Position numbers and translations under genes: made by a program | From: Actinomycetota bacterium | GTDB lineage: Bacteria; Actinomycetota; Actinomycetes; Streptosporangiales; Streptosporangiaceae | Direction: 5' to 3' | NCBI GenBank assembly: GCA_003168295.1 | Contig: PMST01000275.1 | Span: forward strand, 19,722-39,696 | Length of the DNA stretch: 19,975 bases | The notes under the pieces: generated by a model | The model's database searches: none | Told to the model about the DNA's origin: nothing | What the model saw: the letters and a program-made list of their open reading frames with translations, nothing else | Shown here: in pieces, positions 1 to 6,713 of the stretch | How positions within the stretch are numbered: the stretch's first letter is position 1 | Layout: the number at the start of each line of letters is the position of its first letter

Positions 1-828
1 GTCGCCGTATTCGTGGATTTCGAGAACCTCGTCCTCGGCGCGGTCAAGGAACTGCCGGACCAGGCGAACCCGGCACCGTACGAGGCGCTGACCCGGCTGT
101 GCCGCGGGTACGGCAACGCGTCGGTGCGGCGGGCGTACGCGGACTGGGCCAATACGCGCTTCGGCAGTCACCAGGAAGACCTGGCGATGAACGGCGTGGA
201 CCTCATCCAGGTCGCCCGGGTCGGCTTCCAGAACAAGAATGCCGCCGACATCAGGATGGCGGTCGACGCCATGGAGACCCTGATCGTTCACCCCGACATC
301 AGTGTGTTCGTGCTGGTGAGCGGGGACGGGGACTACTCGCCTCTGGTGCAGCGGCTGCGGGAGTTCGGCAAGTGGGTGGTGGGTGTCGGCACCGAGGCGA
401 ACGCCAGCCGCAAGCTGGTGTCGGTCTGCTCGGAGTACAAGTACTGGGGCACGCTGGTCGCCGAGGTCGAGCCGGACGTGCGGCCCGCGGTGAACGCGGC
501 CTTCGACATCGGCGAAGCGGAGCAGCTGCTGGTCCGGGCGTTCGAGGAATCCAACGCCGAGACGCTGACCGCGGGCGGCCTGAAGAGCAAGATGCTCGCG
601 CTGGACGCGGCCTTCGACGAGCACAACTACGGGTGCCGGAGCTTCCGGGCGTTCCTGGCCATGCTCCCGCACCGCGTCCAGATCGTCGAAACCGACGGCC
701 CCGACATCGTCGTCAAGCTGATCGAAGAACCGCGAAAGCCGACGAGGACAAGAAGCCGCAAGGCCTCGGCTCGGTCGAAGAGCTCCTCGACAGCGGCCGC
801 GGCCGCGGCCCAGCCCGCTGAGGCCTAG
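1..828 (+). CDS. NYN-domain (PIN-like) protein with C-terminal OST-HTH/LOTUS-like domain, 5' end outside the window
   Basis: The reading frame is open from base 1, and the first visible residues, VAVFVDFENL, are the beta-1 strand of a NYN domain with its conserved Asp. The gene therefore starts upstream, and the GTG at 13 is only internal. Further NYN signatures are an AADIRMAVDAM segment and an SGDGDYSPLV motif carrying acidic metal-site residues. NYN domains belong to the PIN/FLAP nuclease superfamily and often act on RNA. After a linker, a segment of about 70 residues (EAEQLLVRAF to DIVVKLIEE) resembles the OST-HTH/LOTUS domain commonly fused to bacterial NYN proteins. The last 30 residues are a Lys/Arg/Ser/Ala-rich basic tail, possibly unstructured or nucleic-acid binding. 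The substrate is unknown. It ends 26 bases before the next gene on the same strand. Confidence 0.85.
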   Translation, partial: VAVFVDFENLVLGAVKELPDQANPAPYEALTRLCRGYGNASVRRAYADWANTRFGSHQEDLAMNGVDLIQVARVGFQNKNAADIRMAVDAMETLIVHPDISVFVLVSGDGDYSPLVQRLREFGKWVVGVGTEANASRKLVSVCSEYKYWGTLVAEVEPDVRPAVNAAFDIGEAEQLLVRAFEESNAETLTAGGLKSKMLALDAAFDEHNYGCRSFRAFLAMLPHRVQIVETDGPDIVVKLIEEPRKPTRTRSRKASARSKSSSTAAAAAAQPAEA

Positions 829-854
829 ACCTGAGCTCCGGCGAGGGCCGCGGC

Positions 855-1751
855 ATGTCGTCGCCGGGAGTTCTCGCGGCCTGCTTCTCCCCCGAACGGC
901 TCGCCGCGCGCCTGCCCCGGCCGGGTTCCTGGCGGCCGTACCCGGCGGTGACGGACCGGGCGGCCTGGGACGGCGTGCCCGCGGTGACCCGCGATCATCT
1001 GCTTGGCCAGGCGGCCCGCGTCCTGGCCGGTCCCTGGCCCGTGCTCACCGCGACCGACTACGGGCGATTCAGCCGGGACGGTGACCGCCAGGCCTACGAA
1101 CGGCCCTACTTCGCCCGCCGCCCGGCTGGCCGCCGCCGTCCTGGCGGCGGCCCTGGCCGGGCCGACGCGGGAACGGATCGACGATGTCATCGATGGCGTG
1201 TGGCTGCTGTGCGAGGAGACCAGCTGGTGCCTGCCCGCCGCGGACCTGTTCGCACGCCGGGCCGGACAGCCCCTGCCTGACCCGGCGCAGCCCTGCGTCG
1301 ACCTGTTTGCCGCGGAAACCGCCGCGCTGCTCGCCTACACCGACCTGCTGGCCGGCGACCTCATCGAGTCTTCCGCCCCCGTGGCCCGGAGCCGGCTGCG
1401 GGAGGAGGTCCGGGCCCGGGTGCTCGGTCCCTACCGGGACAGCGACCAGTGGTGGTGGCTGGGGCTGCGGAAGAAGGACCTGAACAACTGGACACCGTGG
1501 ATCCACGCCAACCTGCTGGCAACGTCGCTGCTGCTCGATGACCGGCCGCAAGACGTCCTGGTGACCGCTGAACGCGCGGTCGGGGCGCTGGACCGCTACC
1601 TCAACGCCGTTGCTGATGACGGCGGCTGCGACGAGGGAATCAGCTACTGGTGGCGGGCGGGCGCCAGCCTTTTCGAGGGCCTGGAGACATTGGCCTGCGC
1701 CTGCGGCGAGGACTACGGCGTCTACGAGATCGGTAAAATTCGCGCGATCGC
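855..1751 (+). pseudogene. Heparinase II/III-like gene, frameshifted and 3'-truncated
   Basis: An ATG at 855 follows a GAGGG ribosome-binding site. The protein begins like heparinase II/III-type polysaccharide lyases (WRPYPAVTDRAAW, then GDRQAYERPYFARR). At 1121-1123 a C run seems to carry one extra base. Before it the frame reads FARR, and one frame over the protein continues RLAAAVLAAAL and then the family-like blocks VWLLCEETSWCLPA, KKDLNNWTPWIHANLL, DDGGCDEGISYWW and SLFEGLETL. Similarity stops near 1750 inside KIRAIA, where sequence from a PadR regulator takes over. Family members are usually about 600 residues, so the C-terminal half is missing. The product cannot be a normal lyase. The frameshift could be a sequencing error, but the 3' loss is not explained by one base. 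The family call is from remembered motif patterns. Confidence 0.72.
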
Positions 1752-2219
1752 TACCAGATCGTCGACCGCCTCGCCCGCGACGGCCTGATCGAGTCCGAGC
1801 GCCAGCCGCAGCCCGTCAAGCCGGACCGGCTGGTCCACCAGATCACCCAGGCCGGGCGGGAGGAACTCGACCGCTGGCTGAACGAGCCCAGTGTGCGCAC
1901 CCGCGGCTACCGCGACGATTTCTTCCTCAAGGTGATGGCCGCCGCCCAAGCAGGAGATCCGGCGACGCTGGCCGCCGTGCTGCGGCGCCAGCGGGTCCAT
2001 CTGCTCACCGAACTGCGCAGCCTGGCCGAGGCCAGACAAGCCGCGTCGGAATCACCCGTGGTGGCCCTGCTCGTCAAGGCGGCCGAACTGCACGTCCGCG
2101 CCGATCTCGGGGTGGTCGACGCCGCCGAACACGACCTCACCCCCGAAACGCTCGCGGCACTGCGCGTCCACTCATCACCCGCCGCGGCACCCGGTGCTCG
2201 CGCCAACCCGGCGTCATGA
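1737..2219 (+). pseudogene. PadR-type regulator remnant lacking the start of its winged helix
   Basis: After a TAA at 1734-1736 the frame reads RDRYQIVDRLARDGLIES, then a basic wing segment, then ITQAGREELDRWL. This is the second half of a PadR winged helix-turn-helix with its classic end. The following 100 residues (YRDDFFLKVMAAA, RRQRVHLLTELRSL) match the helical PadR C-terminal dimerisation (Vir_act_alpha_C) domain. The first part of the DNA-binding domain (usually ALL..P.HGYEI) and any start codon are absent, because heparinase-like sequence occupies that position. It ends 29 bases from the stop of the convergent PglY-like gene. Internal starts such as GTG 1893 would give only the helical domain. 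It is probably non-functional, though a dimerisation-only fragment is possible. Confidence 0.7.
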
Positions 2220-2248
2220 CCGGCCCGGGCCTCCGATGCCGCTAACGC

Positions 2249-3631
2249 TCAGCGGATCACGACCCGCCAGAGGATCTCGAATTCGGCCTCGCGATTGGCG
2301 TCCGCCGCATCGCAGATCTCTTCGACGACCCCGGCTACCTCACCGGCCGGGACGCGCCGCGAGAACACGCGGTCCGGGCGCGACGGCTCAACAGGACCGT
2401 TGTCTCCGTCGCGCAGCACCATGTCGTCGGCGAGCATGGTCAGGCCGGGCATGTTGATCTGCTGGCCCGCCCGGAGCCAGGCCCTGTCCGCCTGAATCGC
2501 GTAGCAGACCACGACGAGATCACGGACCGGGCCGGGCAGACCTGGCTGTTCGGAGTCGATCCACTCGCGCAGCTGGCGGACGCTCGCCTCGGGCGCGCGG
2601 TCGGCCTTCCGCTCGATCAGCTGCGGCCATTCCTGACCGAGCACGAAGGCGTCCCCGTGCATCACGCCGAGCTTGAGCGGGCTGGCGACCTTGTTAAGGG
2701 TGGCGAGGTCGGCCTGCGGAACCTCGTAACGACCGGCCTTGTCCCGCGCAGCCGCCTCGACCGCCCGCACCACGGTGTCGAGTTCGGTGACCTTGAGCTC
2801 CTGCCCCCGTACGTTCGGGTCAAAATCGGGATGGCCAGGGTAGAGGTGATCCAGAAGCTGAAAGCTGAGACGCTGCAGAGCTCCCCTCAGCGGCTGGCCG
2901 AGCAAGACCCGCGGCTCGAGCCCCGGCTCGAAGGCGAGCACCTGCTCCTCGGCGGCAGACCCGAGGTCGGAGTCTTCCGCGCTGTTCACCCCGTAGGCGC
3001 GGGTCAGCGCCTCACGCAGCCGGGCCGCGAGGGTGTCACGCCGGGTTTCGAGCTGAGCGCGCGCGTAGTACCGGTCGTCGGCGGTCAGGTTCGGGGTCAG
3101 GTCGGCCAGCCGGTCCTGTTCCAGCACGTAGTTGACCACGACCAGGTTGGACAGGTCGGCCTCGCGCGGCTGCGAAAGGTGATGCGCGAACCACACCAGC
3201 GTGGCTGGCCCGTTCAGCTCGTCACGCAGGCCGCGGACGCGGTTCAGCGCATCGGACGGGTTGAAGCCGGGGTCAACTGGATAGTCCATGACCACGCGGA
3301 CCGTGCCCGCCTCGCCGGGAGCGAACTCCGCCTGAGGCAGCCGCTCCTTATCCCTGACGTTCTCCAGCACCACCTCGACCCGGCGCCCGGTGCCCCGCCA
3401 GATCAGCTTGGTCACGGCGACGGACGTACCCTGATCGGCCAGGCCGAGCTCTTCCCAGAGCAGATCCTTGACCACGCGCCGCCGGGCCGCATCGTCGTCG
3501 GCGTGACGCGCGTCGCCGAGAATCCCCTCGGTGTCGACGGCGACCAGCGCCAGGTCTGCCCGCGGGTCGACCTCGCGGGCGTGCGCCTCCGCCGGAATCG
3601 CGACGAGGTCCCGCAGGAGCCCTTCGGTCAT
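2249..3631 (-). CDS. PglY-like (BREX type 2, DUF6079-type) phage-resistance protein with ATPase core apparently deleted
   Basis: I chose the ATG at 3629-3631 because GGAGGA lies just upstream (3634-3639). The same frame is open up to a TTG at 3748, but without a comparable site. The protein is 460 aa. Its first residues, TEGLLRDLVAIPAEAHA, look like the extreme N-terminus of PglY-type ATPases (LLRDVI.IPE). From about residue 19 it jumps to what in full PglY lies after the ATPase region: VDTEGILGDARHAD, RRRVVKDLLWEELG, LIWRGTGRRVEVVLENVRD and VVMDYPVDPGFNPSDA. The C-terminus (FEILWRVVIR) looks complete. No Walker A or Walker B motif is present. PglY is normally about 1,200-1,300 residues and works with PglX, PglZ and PglW, none of which is here. 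It may be an inert remnant or a regulatory fragment. Comparison with PglY is from memory. Confidence 0.66.
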   Translation of the reverse strand: MTEGLLRDLVAIPAEAHAREVDPRADLALVAVDTEGILGDARHADDDAARRRVVKDLLWEELGLADQGTSVAVTKLIWRGTGRRVEVVLENVRDKERLPQAEFAPGEAGTVRVVMDYPVDPGFNPSDALNRVRGLRDELNGPATLVWFAHHLSQPREADLSNLVVVNYVLEQDRLADLTPNLTADDRYYARAQLETRRDTLAARLREALTRAYGVNSAEDSDLGSAAEEQVLAFEPGLEPRVLLGQPLRGALQRLSFQLLDHLYPGHPDFDPNVRGQELKVTELDTVVRAVEAAARDKAGRYEVPQADLATLNKVASPLKLGVMHGDAFVLGQEWPQLIERKADRAPEASVRQLREWIDSEQPGLPGPVRDLVVVCYAIQADRAWLRAGQQINMPGLTMLADDMVLRDGDNGPVEPSRPDRVFSRRVPAGEVAGVVEEICDAADANREAEFEILWRVVIR

Positions 3632-3633
3632 GA

Positions 3634-3639
3634 TCCTCC
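3634..3639 (-). promoter_or_regulatory. Ribosome-binding site setting the PglY-like start
   Basis: On the minus strand GGAGGA precedes the ATG at 3631 by two bases, within a longer purine run (GGGAGGAGG). It is the strongest such site in the 5' part of this frame and argues for the 460-residue form over the longer TTG-initiated form. The open frame from 3748 to 3632 is then leader. Positions 3745-3785 are noticeably AT-richer than the surroundings and may hold the promoter, but no confident -35/-10 pair was found. Confidence 0.6.
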
Positions 3640-3860
3640 TCCCGCCGCCGCCTGCTGGCGGAACCCGCGGATCCGCTGGCGGACTAACCACTAGGTCCTT
3701 GAACGCTTCCGGCACCAGATCGGATACTGGATAGGAAAGGCGGACCAAATATCAGATTTGCCATTTACAGCTGAAGATTGAACCGCGTTCGGGGGATCGC
3801 TGGAACAACCGTATGGTCCAATTCCCGGAGACGCCAATTTCGAGCCGCCGGCGGCAGCAA

Positions 3861-3998
3861 TCAGTACCGGGCATCGGGGTAGTGACGGCCGCAGAAGAGC
3901 CCGGGCCCGCACCAGCAATTCCGCTCGCCTTCGCGGGCCGGGCTCTCGCTGATCGTAGTCACCATTCCAGCCCGCTTCAGGCCGGGCATTAGGCGCAT
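3861..3998 (-). CDS. 45-residue Cys-rich small protein (hypothetical)
   Basis: This short ORF has a GGAGG ribosome-binding site at 4003-4007, four bases before its ATG, and GC-biased third codon positions like its neighbours. The second half contains a compact Cys/aromatic block (GERNCWCGPGLFCGRHYPD) with a C-W-C-x5-C pattern and a nearby His, suggestive of a metal or structural knuckle. It begins like a SEC-C-type CxCG motif but lacks the later Cys/His pair expected of SEC-C. ATGs at 3986 and 3965 are alternative starts. It lies upstream of the PglY-like gene on the same strand (229-base gap) and divergent from the 4088/4189 genes. It could be an intact mini-protein or the 3' remnant of a larger gene. 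I do not recognise the family. Confidence 0.45.
   Translation of the reverse strand: MRLMPGLKRAGMVTTISESPAREGERNCWCGPGLFCGRHYPDARY
3897..3945. repeat. Long inverted repeat inside the small Cys-rich ORF
   Basis: The left arm GAGCCCGGGCCCGC (3897-3910) and right arm GCGGGCCGGGCTC (3933-3945) are complementary over 13 bases with a single bulged G, separated by a 22-base loop. It could fold as a strong stem-loop on either strand. There is no T-run on either side, so a classical intrinsic terminator is not indicated. On the minus strand the stem lies inside the coding part of the 45-codon ORF, around its Cys block. Confidence 0.6.
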
Positions 3999-4074
3999 TT
4001 CGCCTCCGTGTACCCGGCTGCATGATGATCGCGTGCAGTTGCCCCCCGCCAGGCGAGCGGCCTGCCCGGTGTTC

Positions 4075-4080
4075 TACGCT
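4075..4080 (+). promoter_or_regulatory. Candidate -10 box for a leaderless transcript
   Basis: TACGCT fits the actinobacterial TANNNT -10 pattern. It ends seven bases before the GTG at 4088, the spacing typical of leaderless mRNAs. No convincing -35 element is seen at the normal distance. The inference rests on pattern and spacing only. Confidence 0.3.
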
Positions 4081-4087
4081 TGCGGCC

Positions 4088-4186
4088 GTGACGAAGCTAG
4101 GCAAGACCGAGCGGAACGCGATGATCGTCGACCATCCTCCGGCTGGCCGGGAATCGATCGCGGCCTGCCGGCACTGGGCGCGCTGA
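4088..4186 (+). CDS. 32-residue leader-like ORF
   Basis: A GTG-started ORF of 32 codons (begins VTKLGKTERNAMIVDH) ends with TGA at 4184-4186, two bases before the ATG of the 4189 gene. Most of its third codon positions are G or C, as expected for a translated ORF here. The downstream gene has no visible Shine-Dalgarno sequence, so it may depend on translational coupling to this ORF. No homologue is recognised. The alternative is chance open sequence, because a 32-codon ORF is not unlikely in such GC-rich DNA. Confidence 0.35.
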   Translation: MTKLGKTERNAMIVDHPPAGRESIAACRHWAR

Positions 4187-4188
4187 TT

Positions 4189-5034
4189 ATGAGCGAATAC
4201 CAGTACTACGAGTTCCTCGCGGTGGACCGCCCGCTGACAGCCGGCGAGCAGGCCGAGGTACGCGAGTTCTCCACCCGGGCCAGGATCACCGCCACCAGCT
4301 TCCACAACGAATACCACTGGGGCGACTTCCGCGGCCATCCCGGCGACCTGATGCGGCGTTACTACGACGCTCATTTGTACCTGGCCAACTGGGGCACGCG
4401 CCGGATCATGCTCCGGCTGCCGCGGACCCTTCTTGAGCCCGAGGTCGCGAGGCAGTACTCCGTCGATGATCAGGTGACCGTGACGCTCACCGACGAGCAC
4501 GTGATCATCGACATGGTCAGCGAGGACGAGGAGGGCGAATGGGAAGAGGACACCGAGGATTCGCTGTCGGCGATCATCGGGGTCCGCGCCGAACTCGCCG
4601 CCGGAGACCTGCGGCCGCTCTACCTGGCGTGGCTGTCGGCCTACGGAGTGTGGGAGCGCGATGAGGACGCCTTCGACTCCGAAGACGAGGACATACCCGA
4701 ACCGCCGGTGCCCGCGGGCCTGCAGTCGCTGACCGCGGCGCAGCGCGCCCTCGCCGACTTCCTGCGCCTGGATTCCGATCTGCTGGAGGTCGCGGCCGAG
4801 GCCAGTCCGCCCCGGCCTTCTGCCCAGGACGATCTGGGCGCGCTGGCCGCCTGGATCGCCGGCCTTCCTGACGATGAGAAGGCAAGGCTTCTCCTGCTGG
4901 TCGCTCAAGATCAAGGAGCACGGGCCAAGATGGAACTGCTGCGCAGGTTCCGCGGAGAGCCGGATAGCGGTGGTTCCCGGTCCACGCGCAGGGTGGGCAC
5001 GCTGCTGGACGCCGCCGCGCTGCACCGCCAGTAG
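4189..5034 (+). CDS. Conserved protein of unknown function with acidic segments, directly upstream of the Wadjet operon
   Basis: The ATG at 4189 starts MSEYQYYEFLAVDRPL, which I recognise as the N-terminus of a hypothetical family found in many bacteria. The conserved part continues with FSTRARITATSFHNEYHWGD, a YYDAHLYLANWGTR block and MLRLPRTLLE. The protein is 281 aa. After about residue 100 come two strongly acidic stretches (SEDEEGEWEEDTED; DAFDSEDEDIPEPP), then helical regions and a basic tail. No signal peptide, membrane segment or catalytic motif is visible. The frame is open 156 bases further upstream but loses family resemblance there. The gene ends 107 bases before jetA on the same strand, so co-transcription with Wadjet is possible but not shown. 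I do not assign a function. Confidence 0.75.
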   Translation: MSEYQYYEFLAVDRPLTAGEQAEVREFSTRARITATSFHNEYHWGDFRGHPGDLMRRYYDAHLYLANWGTRRIMLRLPRTLLEPEVARQYSVDDQVTVTLTDEHVIIDMVSEDEEGEWEEDTEDSLSAIIGVRAELAAGDLRPLYLAWLSAYGVWERDEDAFDSEDEDIPEPPVPAGLQSLTAAQRALADFLRLDSDLLEVAAEASPPRPSAQDDLGALAAWIAGLPDDEKARLLLLVAQDQGARAKMELLRRFRGEPDSGGSRSTRRVGTLLDAAALHRQ

Positions 5035-5061
5035 GTGTCTTAGGCGCAGTAGGTGTCTTAG
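5029..5061. repeat. 15-bp direct repeat with 18-bp period upstream of jetA
   Basis: CAGTAGGTGTCTTAG occurs exactly at 5029-5043 and again at 5047-5061, separated by GCG. The first copy includes the TAG stop codon (5032-5034) of the 4189 gene. Such spaced direct copies may be an operator or a recent slippage duplication at the gene end. A TANNNT -10-like element (TAAGGT, 5089-5094) follows 28 bases downstream and could belong to a jetA promoter. Confidence 0.7.
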
Positions 5062-5141
5062 CCGTTCCCGCTTCGCCGTGAGCGGCGTAAGGTAACCAGC
5101 GGCAGCATCACGATCGGGCGGGCAGGGAAAAGAACTTCGCG

Positions 5142-6713
5142 GTGGCGATGGCGATGGCAGGCGGCTCAGCCGATTCCTACGATCTTGATGCGCTGGCGGT
5201 CAGCGATAGGTTCCGGCTGTTCAACTTCACCCGCCGGGACGAGGCCCTCGCGTACCTGTGGGTGCTGCGCGCGATGGACCGGCTGCGCGGGATGCATGTG
5301 GCGCAGTCCCATACCGATGACGTGGCGGCCGTGCTGAACGAACTGGAAGCCGCGCACAACGGCGTCCCGCCATCCGTCGGCAACCTGCGGGAACGGCTGG
5401 ACAACCTGTCCGACGACGGGGTGCTGCACCGGCTGGAGGACGCGTCGCGGGCCGGGAGCCTGGCGCGGTACCGGAACCGGCAGTCGGTCTATCAGTTCAC
5501 CGAACTCGGGCACCGCGCCTATACGGCGGTCGAGGGCGTACTGGCGGCGCGGCTGCAGGACGCGAACCTGTCCCGGCTGGTGTTCTCCGACATCGTGCGC
5601 GACCTGCGCGGCCTCGCGGAGGCGAACCGCGACGGCGATGGCGACGAGGTGGTGCGCCGCCTGGCCAGCCTCGACCGGGTGACGGAGGATATGGCGCGCC
5701 GGTCGGACCTGTTCCACCTGACGCTCAGTGACATCACCCGCTCGACGGAGGCGTCGCCGGAGATGTTCCTGCGCTATAAGCACGCGCTGATGGCGCATAT
5801 GAGCGACTTCATGGCCGAACTCGACCGCTACCTGCCGCGTTTGGCCCTGGCGGTCGAGCAGGTCGAGGCGACCGGCCTCGGGACGCTGCTGAATCGCGCG
5901 GCCGAGGCCGATGACCGGCCGCTGATGCGCCGCGACGAGGTGCTCGAGGACTGGCGGCGCCGGTGGGCGGCGATCCGCGCGTGGTTCGTGGTCGAGGCGG
6001 GCGAGCATTCGCGCGCCGCCGAGCTGGCGACGGCGACCCGGGCGGGCGTCTCCAGCGTGATCGCCTTGCTGCGCCAGATCACGGAGTCGCAGCGGGGCGG
6101 GGTCAACCGCTCCACCCAGCTCAGGCACCTGGCGCAGTGGGTATTCGACGCGGCCGACGAGGATGCCGCTCAGGCGCTGATGTCGGCCGCGTTCAACCTG
6201 CGGCTGGCGCGGCACGTCGGTGGCGTGCACGACGACAGCGACCTGATCTCGCCCCGGCTGTCCTGGCAGGACGCGCCGGGGGTGGAGGTGGCGATGACGC
6301 TGTTCCGCCGGGGCAAGGCGCCCAGCCCGGGCCTGCCGCAGCGTCTGGCGGCCCAGGCCGGGATCCGGGCCGAGCTGCGCCGGCGCCAGGCCGGCCAGCG
6401 GGCGGCGGAGCGCGACGCCGCGCAGCACCTGCTCGGCACGGGGGCGGGCGACCGGGTGCTTGATGAGGCCGAGACCAGGGTGCTGCTGAAGCTGCTGACC
6501 CGGGCGCTGGAAGCCAGGTCGGTGGTGGCGGGACGGATCACCGGCGGGACGGGCGGGAACGACGTGATGACCCTGCGGCTGGTGCCCTCGGCCGCCGGCA
6601 GCGCCGTACGCACGGTGCATGGCATTTTGCACCTGCCCGGCCTGCGTCTCGAAATCGCGCCCGCGCGGACGCTGGCCCGGGGGCCGGCCCGGATGGCGGT
6701 GGCTGATGGCTGA
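5142..6713 (+). CDS. jetA: Type II Wadjet JetA (TIGR02677/DUF2397, kleisin-like subunit)
   Basis: The first gene of the four-gene operon encodes 523 aa from GTG 5142; in-frame ATGs at 5148 and 5154 are alternative starts. The opening RLFNFTRRDEALAYLWVLRA, followed by a winged-helix-like region (LRERLDNLSDDGVLHRL, then YQFTELGHRAY), matches the DUF2397 pattern of type II JetA. In Wadjet complexes JetA is the kleisin that bridges the JetC SMC dimer and binds the JetB KITE subunit. The middle is a long helical region with many Arg and Ala residues. A weak GGGA-type ribosome site lies 12-15 bases upstream. The last 8 bases overlap jetB, so the two are translationally coupled. The length is normal for the family and there is no sign of damage. 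The family assignment is by pattern, gene order and the three partner genes. Confidence 0.88.
   Translation: MAMAMAGGSADSYDLDALAVSDRFRLFNFTRRDEALAYLWVLRAMDRLRGMHVAQSHTDDVAAVLNELEAAHNGVPPSVGNLRERLDNLSDDGVLHRLEDASRAGSLARYRNRQSVYQFTELGHRAYTAVEGVLAARLQDANLSRLVFSDIVRDLRGLAEANRDGDGDEVVRRLASLDRVTEDMARRSDLFHLTLSDITRSTEASPEMFLRYKHALMAHMSDFMAELDRYLPRLALAVEQVEATGLGTLLNRAAEADDRPLMRRDEVLEDWRRRWAAIRAWFVVEAGEHSRAAELATATRAGVSSVIALLRQITESQRGGVNRSTQLRHLAQWVFDAADEDAAQALMSAAFNLRLARHVGGVHDDSDLISPRLSWQDAPGVEVAMTLFRRGKAPSPGLPQRLAAQAGIRAELRRRQAGQRAAERDAAQHLLGTGAGDRVLDEAETRVLLKLLTRALEARSVVAGRITGGTGGNDVMTLRLVPSAAGSAVRTVHGILHLPGLRLEIAPARTLARGPARMAVADG

Noticed and set aside
795..815. Repeated GGCCGC palindromes at the end of the NYN gene
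   Set aside because: They are explained by a run of Ala codons in the protein tail rather than by a terminator or binding site.
2657..3694. 345-residue plus-strand frame opposite the PglY-like gene
   Set aside because: The minus strand carries recognisable conserved blocks and a strong ribosome site; the plus frame has neither.
2249..3998. A full BREX type 2 system around the PglY-like gene
   Set aside because: No pglX methylase, pglZ phosphatase, pglW kinase or brxD/helicase-like gene is present in the window, so only a lone PglY-like remnant can be claimed.
3691..5025. 444-residue minus-strand frame opposite the conserved 4189 gene
   Set aside because: No recognisable motif and antisense-type composition; the plus-strand gene has a known conserved N-terminus.
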